From positions 27,611,383 to 27,675,382 of the forward strand of contig OY743188.1 in the NCBI GenBank assembly GCA_963555705.1: 64,000 nucleotides of DNA, in the 5' to 3' direction. The notes beneath the pieces are model-generated. The model was not told the origin of the DNA and ran no database searches. It saw only the letters and a program-made list of their open reading frames with translations. This document shows, piece after piece, positions 35,270 through 47,119 of the stretch (position 1 is the stretch's first letter; each line of letters starts with the position of its first letter). Origin of the DNA: Ligustrum vulgare. Taxonomy: Eukaryota > Streptophyta > Magnoliopsida > Lamiales > Oleaceae. Both the position numbers and the translations under genes were made by a program.

Positions 35270-38200
35270 AGTCTGCGTTTCTGTAGACTGGTAAGTTTTC
35301 AAAAAGAAATTTTCAAGAAAACGTTTTCCGTTATGTAATTATTAATGAAGATTGCCACTGCCATCATTCGTTCCACCGACTCCGAGGTAAAGAAGTATAA
35401 GATGTTTAAAGTTATTTCAGTATTTCGAATACTTATTTTACTGATTTATGAGAAAGAATGAAGAGTATTTCGGATACTTATTTTAATGATTTATGAGAAA
35501 GAGAAAGAAGATTTATGATGTCGTTATGCTTGTTAAAACTTACTTGCTTAAATGCATGAGAAAGAAGTAAAGATTACGAGTACGACTCGGAGAAGGCCCC
35601 AGCGAGAGAGCCGGGTCGTTACTAAAGAGAAAGAGATTTTATCCGAATAAGAAAGAAAGAAATGAGTTTTGAAGCATAACGAAAAATTTTCAGAAAGAAA
35701 GAAAGAAATAAGTTTTGGAGTATAATGAGAAAAGTTTTTCAGAAAGAAAAGAAAGAGAACGAGTGTTGAGCATAATGGGAATAATATGACTTAAGAATGA
35801 TTTTATAATAATTTTTGTCCTCGAACTTAGAAATGATGAACCCTAACTGGACTTTGCATAATTTATTTTAGACATGGCACCATTTACGGGAAGTCAATAG
35901 AAAGGATTAGACAATATTTTCGGAATATATCAATGAGAGATAGCAAGCCAATTTTATGAAGATGTGATGAGATGTTGAGATTATGAGTAATATGATATTA
36001 TTGAGACTTGTATGAGAAGAATTATGAAATTTGAGATTTAAAGTTTTGATTCTAAATTATTGGGAATTAAGAATTGATATTGTGTTTGAGTAAATGAATT
36101 ATGCCTCTATGTTGAAGAGAAATTTATTATGAAGTTTGACCTTGTGAAGAAATTTTGGAAATATTGATTTGTGGCATATATTTTAATAAGTATGACAATG
36201 AGTTGGCATTTGAGCCAATTAATGTATTGAAGAAAGTGATTTTGTGATATTGGAAAATATGATTTGAGATCGCTATATTGAGGAATGATGAATTAAATTT
36301 CTGGGATATTTTGGTAGTATTGAAGTATGTTGGAATTATAGCCAATATTTAATCGTGGTGGTCCGATGTGAAGTATAATTACAGGTTGTTATTGTTGGTT
36401 TTGAAGTATACCTACGGGTTGGATCAGTCCAAATTACAAGGGAGACTCTGTCCAGAATTTTTTTTTTGAGTTAAGAGCAAGGTATGGTAAAACAACCAAC
36501 TAAGAGAATTGAGGTTAGACTTGCAAGTTCATTTACAGCGCAAGCAAGATTTAGCAAGTGATATAGAGGGATAATGACTCTTGAGATATTTTTGGCTTCT
36601 TCGAAGTATGATCATGTTGGTAATGGATATAGTCCTATTGATATACTCTCATTGTTCCACAATTTCAAGAATCAGATGATGTATACAACTACTGGGATCT
36701 TAAGGACTACATGAAGTGATGTGAAGAATTGATGCATACATTTGGAAAGGTCAAGTTATATTTTGAAAGATAGTGATGACAAATATTATGGCAATACTGG
36801 GAAGGATCTTAATTATTCTTGGGAACAAATTGATTATTAGTTGGAAATGAGCACTTATATTGGAAAATATTATAAACTATGATGGTATGCGATAATACTG
36901 TTGATTTATTTTAGAAGTTGATTGGTAGATGATGCGTAAGATTTTGTTATTTACAAGCAATATGATTATTTGGAAAGTCAGTTATCATGAATGAGAGATA
37001 TTGGAAGTATTTTACAGTGAGATGCCCTTAGAAGTATCGAGAATTATTACAGTGAGAAATTGGGTACATATGATCGAATGTTTGGGATTATGTGAGACAA
37101 TGATGATGGTCATAAGGTCGTTTGAATATTAAAGGTACAATAGATGATTATAAGAAGTAATGTGATGATGAGAACTGAAGGTGACGATGTATTGAGATTA
37201 TGAAGTAAGTTGACTTTTCATGAATCAGTTATGCTATATTTGGTTCTAAGTAGAATTCGAGGAAAGATGAGTCACAGTCATGGAAATGAATCAGGGTTTC
37301 CTCGTAATGTGAATGATTCACAGATGTACATTAAGTTTTCATTTATGATATTAGAAGATCATGAGAGAAAATTGTTTGATGAAAGTGATGACAGAAATTT
37401 TATCAGGTCCTAAATTTGCTCAAGTATTGCAGAAGTAATGCATTGGAACGGAGGAAAGTTTATGATAAGATCTTACCTTGAAATTTTTGGAAAGAGTTAC
37501 TAATGGTATTTTGGTTCGAAAATAAGAAATTAAATTTTTATGTATTTGTCCTTGTGGAAATGAGGATCAGACTTCACAGTAATGCCTTATTACGGAGTAG
37601 TGTGCAGAAATAGTGACTTATGGCAGAATCCAAGGTTTATTTAGTTTAAGAGATTGATATATAATCTTAGTGCGCAGATTGACGTACAAGGTTCACGTGA
37701 TAGATATGATGGTTATTGTATTGAAATCTTAGAGAGATTAATATGATTATTTGAGGTCATATGATGCGACGATAAGTGACATGTTACATGATTACTACAA
37801 GATATGGTGATTAGACGGTTAATAGATGTTATAGTTATCCCGTGAAGAATTGTGTGAATATATATGGAGTCAATTGATCTCATTTTGATGGTTTATTGAA
37901 TTATGGTGGAATATTACTTGCGATTGTGAATCTTCATTTTGAGTCATAAGATATATGGATTTATTTAAGATTTTTGGTTATGCAGTTTCGATTACTTCTT
38001 ACCGGTTGTATTTTTTTTTTGATGTGAGTAAAATATTTTACTACAATGATGGAAAACTTGAGATGATCAGTTGCGTGACTTTTTCTTATAAAAGAGATTG
38101 TATCTTTGGGTTAAGTAAACTTGATGAGGAATCTTATATGATTCACAGAAGTCTTGTCCAATGGTGATAGACTTAATCAGAGTATTGTTCAAATGGTAAC

Positions 38201-38599
38201 ATAAATTGAAGTTTTGGGAGAACAGGGAAATTGTATCATGAACTTCAGATTGGGAAGTAAGTGGGGTTTCTTAAGTTGAGAATATCATATTTGATGATTA
38301 TGATGATACTTTAAGTTAGTGCCTTTGTCCTCAGCTAGAATGAGTATGTGATACCAGATACTTGATGCATGATTTAAAAGTATGGATTAAAGGATTTAAG
38401 TTTGAATTTCTTCAATTTCGAAAAGGAAGGTTCAGTCGAGTTTGGAAATGATTTCGTTTGTAAATCTCCTCAGAAAGATTCTGTCAAGTTTGAGTTTGTA
38501 CTCGATAGTTTGGACTTGATACCGCGTTTCTATATTTTTGGATTATAAGGTTTTATTCTTGATCAATCTTCTTGATTGTAGTTTAAGCTTTGGAATGAT
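35270..38599 (+). other. Interior without recognisable gag, protease or RT
   Basis: All frames are crowded with stops. The part 36000-36470 resembles Tekay-type LTR sequence rather than polyprotein: it has the 'gggttggatcagtcca...ggggagactctg'-like phrase at 36416-36450, whose complement occurs in the solo LTR at 31000-31052. The remainder to ~38600 shows no motif I can assign. Confidence 0.55.
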
Positions 38600-39665
38600 T
38601 GATTTTTAGATCGTGGATTCGATATCGGTATAGGCCCTTGAAGGGTTGGAGATAGAAGGTTAATGAATGAGTTAATAAGTTGGTTAATGACGGATGATTG
38701 ATTGAGTTCTACTCAATAGCTATCCAGTGTCTTTTTGATAGCTTCGTATGAGGTACAGATATATGTTAGAGAGGTTGTCCGATTTCATGTATTGTTAGTG
38801 TTCATTTTTTTTCGGATAGAGATTCGAGATTTACTTCGAGTTTTGGAACAGTTTACATGTGGCAATGGGTACTAAATTAAATTTTAGTACTGCCTACCAT
38901 CTCCAGAGTCAGACATTGGAAGTTATGCTTAAGGCATGTGTTGTAGACCCAAATGGTAATTGAGAGATACATTTTCTATCAGTAGAGTTTGCCTACAACA
39001 AATAATTTTCGAGCTACCATCGGTACGGCACCCTATGAAGCTTTGTATGGAGGGCGATGTCGATTGCCAATCGAGTGGGATGAAGTTAATGAGAAGAAAT
39101 CATTGGGTTCAGAATTAATTGAGAAGAACAGTTGATGCTAATGGGAAAGATCAGAGTACGAATTAAAGCTGCCCAAGATAGACAGATAGCTATGCCGATC
39201 AAAGAAGAGACTTAATGTTTGAGATCAGGGAGAAAGTGTTCTTGAAAGTAACTCCTATGAAGGGTACTTTTGCTTCGGCAAGGAAGAGAAATTTAGGTCT
39301 TGTTTTGTCGGACCATTTGAAATACTAGACAAGTGGATAATGTGGCTTATTATTTGGCTTTGCCACCAGAACTTGCAGTTGTTCACAATAGTTTTTCATG
39401 TTTCTCTGTTGAGAAAGTATGTTCATAATTCTAGTCATGTGGTGAATTATCAGTCTCTTGCAGTTCAGAAAGATTTGACTTATAGAGAGGCACCTATGTG
39501 TATAGTACAGAGAAGAAGTCCATGTCTTAAGAAGCAAAGAGATTCCTTTAGTCAAAGTCCAGTGGGGGTAGACACAATAATGATGAAGTTACTTGGGTAA
39601 TGAAGGAGAGATCCTAGCCAAGTATCCAGAAAGAATAGATCAAGAAAGTTTAATTTCGAGGACGA
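38600..39665 (+). pseudogene. Integrase C-terminus and chromodomain remnant (Tekay/Del chromovirus)
   Basis: Decayed integrase is visible. FRIEIRD-like and FSDRDSRFTS frames lie near 38800-38840. RATIGTAPYEALYGGRCRLP is read at about 39010-39070. FLKVTPMKGT is read at 39240-39270, and an LPPELAVVHNSFSCFSV-like frame at 39360-39410. The tail at 39520-39620 (IPLVKVQWG, then LAKYPE) fits a C-terminal chromodomain, followed by a frame reading FEDEIILRG just before the PPT. Many stops and indels occur. Chromodomains of this type direct integration to heterochromatin in active relatives. Confidence 0.7.
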
Positions 39666-39674
39666 AATTATTTT

Positions 39675-39687
39675 AAGGGGGTAAGAT
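39675..39687 (+). other. Polypurine tract
   Basis: AAGGGGGTAAGAT lies directly before the 3' LTR of the young element. Confidence 0.85.
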
Positions 39688-42666
39688 TGTAGCGATCGAG
39701 AATTTCTACGCAATTTAATAATTATTTCAAAGTCTCGAAAATTGTGCCGCTGCAATCTCACTCATTTTAAATTAACGTCACGACGCGTTCGTCTAGCCAC
39801 ATCGAGAAATATCGAATTAATTCAATTTTAAATAAATTTCGAATTTCTAAAATTATATCATTTTTATTTATTTATTTATTTTATTTCTTTCAAACTTGTT
39901 TTAAAGTCCAAATCATGTTTAGCTTATTTTATCAGATCCATTTTTCTCAACTCAGTTGAATTCACGCGTATTAATTTCTCGATTTCCGTTCCTTGTGTTT
40001 CAAACCCCATAAAATTCCCAACATGTTCCACCAACCCATACCTCCACCAACTCCAATTAACTCCACCCCCATACCCTATTGCTCTCACTTCACCCAACAC
40101 CCTCTTTTATATACTATACACCATCCCATCCTCAGCATTACACCTTCACCAACCTCTCCTTCCCTTTCAACTCCAACTCAGCCGGCACCACTGTCTTCAC
40201 CATGGAGCAGCCAACCTCCAATCATCACCACCGCCACCTCCAACTCACCACCACCAACGAACCACAACCAGACCACCACTGCCCCAAATCAATCCCAAAA
40301 CCACCACCTCCTTCCTCATCTTCACCATCATCACCACCGCACAACAGCCCAGTCGCCAGCCCTCCCCCATCAATCATCATCATCACCACCAGCACACTGC
40401 CAAGATCCCAATCATCACCACCGCCACCTCCAACTCACCTCCACCAGCGGCCTCCTCCCAACTCCATCGCAATCCCATTTCCAGCAACCAACTTAGCTCC
40501 TTGCAGCTCCATTTTCAGCCTCCACTCCAGCAAGGTAATGTCCCCCTTCCCCTTCATCATCATCATCACCATCACCATCACCATTACCCGCACCACTGCA
40601 CCGCCCCCAACGCAGCCACTGCCTCTTCCCAGCATCACCAACACAACCACTTCGACCCACCGTTTACCTCATCACCTGCAGCACCACCACAAAACTCCAA
40701 CTCACCACCATTCATAATCATCATCATCATCATCATCAACACCCAAATCCAACCACCATCACCGCCTCAACCAACACCACGACATCACTGTCACCACCAT
40801 GTTCGAACCAACCACCTCCACTGCCCTCTCCAACCCTCACCAAATAAGCCAAAATCGAAAATCAAAAACCAAGAAGAGTAGAACCCATAGCCCTAGAAAC
40901 CCAAGACCTACCTCAACCGCCGGGTCCCTCGCCGGAAAATCGCGAATCAGGCCGCGACTTCGCGTCGGTTCTCGCACCCAATCAGCCCAAAAACCTTGAC
41001 CTTGCATTTCGACGTCGTTGGCCGCACCCTGCGCCGACTGCAGCCAGGTCGGAGCGTGCTTGGATCGCCGCCGCTCATCCTCTTCCTTCTTCTCCGTCGG
41101 CCAGAACGAGTGAGAGAGAGAGAGGAGTGAAAATTTGGTTTTAAATATTTTGATTTTTAAAATATGCCTATTAGTCCCCCAAGTTTCCAAAATGATTTAT
41201 TCCAGCCCCTTTAACTTTAAAACTCTATTTATTTCAGTCCCTACAACTTTAAATGTTTTAAATCTTAAAGTTTCAAAAGTTATTATTTTAGCCCTAGGTA
41301 TCAAACCCATTTCAGTCCCTGTAGATTTAATTCCTTTGATTTTAAGTTCAAGTTTTACAAGTTATCTATTTTAGTACCTCAAAGTTTTTAAAATGTTTCA
41401 AATCAGTCCCTATAGTTTTTAAAACCTACCATTTCAGCCCCTTGAGCTCCAAATGATTTTAATCAACCCCTCATTTTTTAAAATATATTATTTCAACCCC
41501 ATTGTTTTGAGTTTACGACCCAACTTTTAAAAGATTTACATTTTAGTCCCCAAATGTTTAAAAGCAATCATTTAAGCCTTCATATTTTAAAGTCTTTCGA
41601 TTTGGTCCATATTGATGATATATACATGTACACGTATATTTATAAAACTCGAGTTTCAAAGGTATTCATTTTAGTCCTCCAACTTTCAAAATTAGCGATT
41701 TCAGTCCCTAAATTATACTTTATCATTTTAACTATAAATTTCAAAAGACTAATTCGACTTAATCTTCTAATTGGCTAGACGAAGCGTACGGAGAATTAAA
41801 GAATGGAAGTCGTTTCCCGCTCAATCACACTCGTCAAGTTTAAGGTAGACTCGCCCCTATTAATTGATTTAAATTATGATTGCATGTGAATGTGTATGTT
41901 GTGTGACTTGTAAAAGTCATATTTTTTTGTAAGAAAAGGCGATGAGAATGTATTTCTTCGGAAATAATTATGATGTTAATGAGTACGCGGGCATGATTGG
42001 GAAAAGGCCCCTTGAGGGAGCCCACCCGGTACTAGAGAAATGATGTTATGCATAACATGTGCCTTATGTGCACAAGAAAGAAAAGAAGTAAGAAGACCCG
42101 TGCTGAAATGCACAACATGAGATCTATCAAGAGCCAATTTATAAAGAGCCTATGATTTTTCAAAAGAAGCCAAGTGCTTAAATGCACAAGAAGAGCAACC
42201 CACACCCTATGTTTTCTAAAGAGCCTGCATTTATGTGTTCAATTATATTGTAGATTAATTAATTGGCGATGAGTCTACTGAGTATTTCATTCGAAATGCT
42301 CAACCTGTTACTTTAACAGTTTTGCAGATCTCGGAGATGGTGGCAAGTGATGGATGATGGTGGCAATAACCGTTAAATGGTTGAAATGTCTTACTTTAAT
42401 GATTTCCGTAATTTCCAACATTAGATAATTTTGAGAATCTCAGTTATTTGAGAAGTTATGACATCGTTAACTGCTTTACAAAATTAATGGTTCGATTTGC
42501 TATTTCAAGTTGTTTCATAAATGTTTTCAAATCTTATCGACCATTACAGCTTATTTAATGTTGCCAAAAAATGAATTTCAGTTATTTCTTCCGTTAAAAT
42601 ATTATTCGAAAAATTAAATCAGAAAATGACGTGGTGAACCGGGTATACGGAACTCGGGGCGCTACA
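39688..42666 (+). repeat. 3' LTR of the young Tekay-like element
   Basis: 2979 bp, apparently identical to the 5' LTR. It ends GGCGCTACA directly before the GAGAC target duplication. Confidence 0.92.
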
Positions 42667-43981
42667 GAGACTTTCATGTGACTCATAATATAACAAATAC
42701 ATTTAACACCACATATAATATCATATTCGAAGTAGTACATTAAGTTCAAGGAAAATTTTCGAATCTTACTTATCAATTTCACCAATCAAAGCCAAGCATT
42801 CTTATTCAAAAAAATGATCTTGAACTAAAAATTTATAACTTTGAACATAGCTTACATTTAAACTAACTTGTTTCTAAAATACTAAAGTTTACTCTTCTAT
42901 ACCATTATCCCAAAATCCCAAAAATTACACATGTTTGTTTAAATAGTCATATACATATTCATGATTGTATATACGTACACTCACACCTCAAATTTAATAT
43001 TATAGCACATCGATTAATCAAAATTTCATGAGTCCCCAGTCTGAGAAATTTTATTTTCACCATAATCAGAATCTGAGTATATACTTATGCCCACAGAAAT
43101 CCAAACTTTATATATATTTACACGCATCTATACATACATAATAATATATACATTCATATACATCAATACTCATACACATAACATCATTAATTCCCAAATT
43201 CATGGTTAAACTCGAAATTACACAAAATTTAAAATCTGAAATTAACCGTAAAATCTGAATTTATACATATAAATTGCATACATACGTTATTTACATACAA
43301 TATATGTATATATATCGAATCATGTATGTGTGTGCGCGTGAAATAGTGTGAAACCGTGCGTGTGCGCGCGGTTTTTGGGTGTGTGTGTGTGCGCCGTGAA
43401 GAGAAAAGGGAAAAAGGGGGAAGAGGGGGAGGCTTACTACCGGTGGTGGCGACCGGAGGCCGCGCGAAAGGGAGAGAAGCCGAGGGTGAGGTGAGGTCGT
43501 GAGAGGAGTGAGTCGCGAGAGAGAGAGAGACAGAGAGCGGACGTGAGAAACAGAGAGGCCGAGAGTGAGAGAATTGAGTGAAAACATCGGGTATGAGGGT
43601 TTAGGTATAAACTTTTGGAATTTGCAACTTGGCCCCTCAATTCTCTCGATTTAGAAATTTAAGTCCACGACTCCCAATAAGATTTCAATTCGCCCTAAAC
43701 CTTTTCCCAATCTCAATTTAATGAAATTTAAACAATTTACTACTCAATGACATAGAATTTAACAAGCTTAACAATTAAAATAATTAATTACACATAGAGT
43801 TCATAAACAATTTATAAACTTTCGAATTGGTACATTGATCGAGACGGCGCCCAAGTCCTTCCACTGCAAAATAATTCCAATTATAGACATTAAAAATTAT
43901 CAATTTAAAATTTATAACAACATTAACATAAATCTCACGTGGAATTTCAGAATTGCCCATAAAATGAAAAGCGGTCTTACA

Positions 43982-44594
43982 AAGATCATATAAAATTTTG
44001 TTAAGATTTAAATCTCCTATGATGCAAGGTATTGAAAAACTTCCTGGATCCTTGAGTTTAGGAGGAAACTTCTTTAGCAGGATTGCACTACACTCCTCAT
44101 TCAAGGAAACTATATCAAACTCCTCAAGCTTCCTATTTTTACAAATCATATCTTTTAAGAACTTAGAATAGCTTGAAACTTGCCTTATTGCGTCAATGAA
44201 GGTAATATTGATATGCATTTTTCTGAGCATCTCTAAAAATTTATTAAATTACTGGTCCTCGTTAGCCTTCTTCAATCTCTAAGGGAATGGGATATGAGAA
44301 TTATGAGGCTTAATTGTCGATTTCACCTCATGTTTCTCTTCTTTTTCATCAATTGACTTCTCAGGTACCTCAACCTATTTCTCCTTCTTTTCAATTGGCT
44401 TTTTAACATGAACCTTAGAAAATTGAACTCCACTGTGTATAGTTATTGCATTTATTCCTTCTGTTTTTCTCATGTACTTCTCGGTCCTCTCCATTAATTT
44501 CATGACCATCCCTTTAAGCTAAGGTTTCTTCTCTCTTATCTGATGTGGAGATGTGTGCTGGCCACTGTCGTTTTGATTATTCCTCCATGAGAAG
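43982..44594 (-). pseudogene. Athila gag-protease region, proximal part
   Basis: The minus-strand frame 44230-43982 encodes INITFIDAIRQVSSYSKFLK, ECSAILLKKFPPKLKDPGSF and IPCIIGDLNLNKILYDL. This is the highly conserved segment leading to the Athila protease active site. The Asp-Leu of the active-site motif is at the very edge (43982-43990); the following residues are at 30850-30840, across the nested insertion. 44231-44594 encodes the Lys/Glu-rich linker with stops. A solo LTR cuts it at 44595. Confidence 0.8.
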
Positions 44595-45536
44595 TGATAT
44601 GATCCGGACCAGGCATCGAAGGGCGAAGTCGAGCCATCGGCAATATGACAATGATTTACGTGCAAAACGGAGCAAGTTCCATGTTGGAATCGAGCCGAGA
44701 AGGCGAAATGATCAAGCCTAGTTGAGTGATCAAAGTTATTTGGGCAGAAAGGTCATTGTGGCCGTAACGAAGATCTGTCACGGCCGTAACTCTTATAATC
44801 GCGGCCGTAAAAGTTATTATCACGGCCGTAACTCCGCCTCGGGTTTAGATGAAGAATTGCAGAATTTCATATTTACAGCCGTAAGAAATATGGTCACGGC
44901 CGTAAATCTTAAGCAGAAAGTCATTTATGGCCATAAAAGTGTTCATCACGGCCGTAATTGAGGTTTTTCGGATTTTAGGGGATTTTTTATTATTTTTCCG
45001 TTTTTAATTAATTGTTTGCCTAGTTTAGTATTCTAGTTTAATTAGAATTATATTTTGAGTAAATTAGCAACTAGGTTATTTTGCTTATATATATTCCTTT
45101 CCATTCATTGTAAAAAACAGTTAAGTTTGATTTTGAGATTAATAAAGTTGAGAGAGTTTTCTCCAATTAAAAGGTTGAGGAGTCCCTTTTGTGTTCTTCG
45201 AGAACAAATCCAACTTATCAAATATTGTGAAATATTTGTGGCGTTGAACTTATCAAATATTCGCGAGAATATTTGTGGCGTTTCCAATTTAGAATCTTAT
45301 CAAGGAAATTGACAAGTCCTTGTGGTGTTTCGAAAACCTTGGATCTCGATTCCGCATCGTCAATTTCTTGTGTCGTGAATCTTGGGTCAAGGTCCTATCG
45401 TCAATTTTATCTTTCCAATATTTTAATTTTTGTTTTCTTGGTTATTTTCGTGTTTAAATCTGATCTAGATCTTTACTAGGTTTTAATTTTGTTATTCTGC
45501 GTTGTTCGACGAGATTCCCTGACCGGGATCTCATCA
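44595..45536 (+). repeat. Solo LTR (TTACGGCCGTAA-array family)
   Basis: 942 bp, TGATATGATCC to GGGATCTCATCA. It has a perfect 5-bp TSD, AGAAG (44590-44594 and 45537-45541). The palindrome array is at 44758-44958. Its start matches the complement of the LTR end at 47067: both hold 'atcggcaatA.gacA..gat.tacgtg' and 'acggagcaagtt'. A promoter-like TATATATATTCC is near 45085. There is no internal region. Confidence 0.92.
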
Positions 45537-45541
45537 AGAAG

Positions 45542-46240
45542 TTAGGGTGATTTTACCAACTTAGATTATATGTGGTAGAATATGGATTGTCTTGGTGGTG
45601 TCCCCCTTGTACAAAACCAACTCTCTCAGCTTGACCTACCAGAGTAAGACAATCTGATGTACTATGATTAGCCTCACATTCCTCTCATCCATTTACTACA
45701 TTTTTCACTGTATGGTTGGATTGTAGGAAATTAACCAATGAGTCTATTTTAGCTATCAATGCAGAAACACTGTCTACTTCCTAAATTCGTGTTGGTTTCC
45801 TTTGAATTGTTCGCTCAGATGCCCACACGGTGTTTGTATTGGCTATTCTTTCAAACAACTCAAGTGCTCCATCAATAGTTTAGGTGGTTACTGATCCATT
45901 AGATGATGAGTGAACGAGAATTTTGTATTGAGGGAATAGGCTAGTGTAAAAGTATCTCACCTGATCATTTTTAGGGATTCCATGTCGAGGGCATTTCCTG
46001 AGCATGTTTTTAAACCTATTAAATGCTTCATCAAATGATACAGAGTCCTATTGTTGGAAGATTGTTATATCATGTTTGAGCTTAGTAACTTTGGCTGGTG
46101 GCATGAATTTTGTGCAAAATTTTTGGGCCAAGTCATTCCAAGTTGTGATGCTTGCAGGGGGAGGGAATCTAATCAATCTATTGCCCTATCTCTTAAAGTA
46201 TATGGAAACAACCTGAGTCTAATAACTTCATCTAACACAT
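45542..46240 (-). pseudogene. Athila gag, capsid region
   Basis: The minus strand reads the typical Athila gag series: LRLFPYTLRDRAID (46235-46180), a WNDLAQKF and FMPPAKV stretch (46140-46090), a FNRFKNMLRKCPRHGIP-like stretch (46030-45980), and an LVHSSSNGS-like stretch (45920-45890). Stops interrupt it. The upstream 25 codons of the same gag, read as NPHAHVSKFLNMCEHFKY, lie at 50410-50485, across the 46241-50409 insertion. Confidence 0.75.
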
Positions 46241-47067
46241 TGATACGGTCCCACTTGGGAAACGCTATGAAAAGGGCGGAATAAAGAAAGATAATAATGA
46301 AAAGATATAATTCAGCAAAACACAAGAAACAAGAAATAAAGAAAACGAATAAAAGATATAATTTGACGATAGGACCTTTACCCAACAATCACGACGCGAT
46401 GAATAGACGATGCAAAATGAAAAACCAAGGTTTTAGAACTTCAAAAGGGTTGTCAATTTCCTTAATAAGTTTTGGATTGGAATGCTACAAATATCCAAGA
46501 ATATTTGATAAGTTTAAATCGTTGTTCTTGAAGAACAAGAAAAAGGGAATAACTCACCTTTCAAGAGAAAACTCTCAATTTCGATTCAATAATATCCAAG
46601 TTGTTCTTCAATAATGAAAATAAAACATAATATAATGAAAAAAAACCTAACAACTAACCCTAGCCACTAATGGGCTCAAAACAGAGTTGAGAAATAATTA
46701 AAATTGAAAAGGAAACAAAAATTCGTGAAATCCTGTTCGCGACATAGTTACGATCATAAATGCTATTGTCAAGGCCGTAAGTTGGTTCATGTTTAAGAGT
46801 TACGGCCGTAACAACTAAACTTGTGGCTGTAAGTGTTGTTTTGTTGAAATTCTTCATCTTTACCCGAGAGTGACTTAGGCCGTAGTCTACATGACTTACG
46901 ACCGTAAGTATAATTCTGGTCCTCGAACTCTCCTCTTTGACTCAATTTGATCCGTTCGTCTTCTCAACTGGACTCCAACTTGAAACTTGCTCCGTTTATC
47001 ACGTAGATCGCTGTCGTATTGCCGATAGCTTAACGTCTCATTTGGTCTTCTACTTTGGATCACATCA
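46241..47067 (-). repeat. 3' LTR of the gag-only element
   Basis: TGATACGGTCCC to GGATCACATCA, with a degenerate palindrome array at 46747-46908. Confidence 0.87.
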
Positions 47068-47119
47068 TCCCCTCTCTGTTGAAAATGATTCGACCTCGAA
47101 TCAACTTCTGGCCTGCTTT

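Larger units (their letters stand above)
32275..42666 (+). mobile_element. Young Tekay-like LTR retrotransposon with a defective interior
   Basis: The 10,392-bp element has 2979-bp LTRs at 32275-35253 and 39688-42666 (TGTAGCGATCG to GGCGCTACA). It carries a perfect 5-bp TSD, GAGAC (32270-32274 and 42667-42671), a tRNA-Met PBS at 35257-35269 and a PPT at 39675-39687. The two LTRs have equal length. Every reading frame in one recurs unchanged in the other at a constant offset of 7413, and sampled lines are identical. The 4434-bp interior has no gag, protease or RT that I can recognise, only a decayed integrase-chromodomain end. It lies inside the solo LTR 30851-43981. Confidence 0.93.
30851..43981 (-). 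repeat. Tekay-type solo LTR (2734 bp), split by a later element
   Basis: The left piece is 30851-32274 (TGTAACACCCC...) and the right piece is 42672-43981 (...GGTCTTACA). A perfect 5-bp TSD, AAGAT, flanks it (30846-30850 and 43982-43986). Subtracting the 10,392-bp insertion and one copy of its TSD leaves 2734 bp with TG/CA ends. No internal region belongs to it, so it is a solo LTR. The minus strand is the transcription sense, judged from the ends and the Tekay-type phrase complementary to 31000-31052. Confidence 0.88.
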
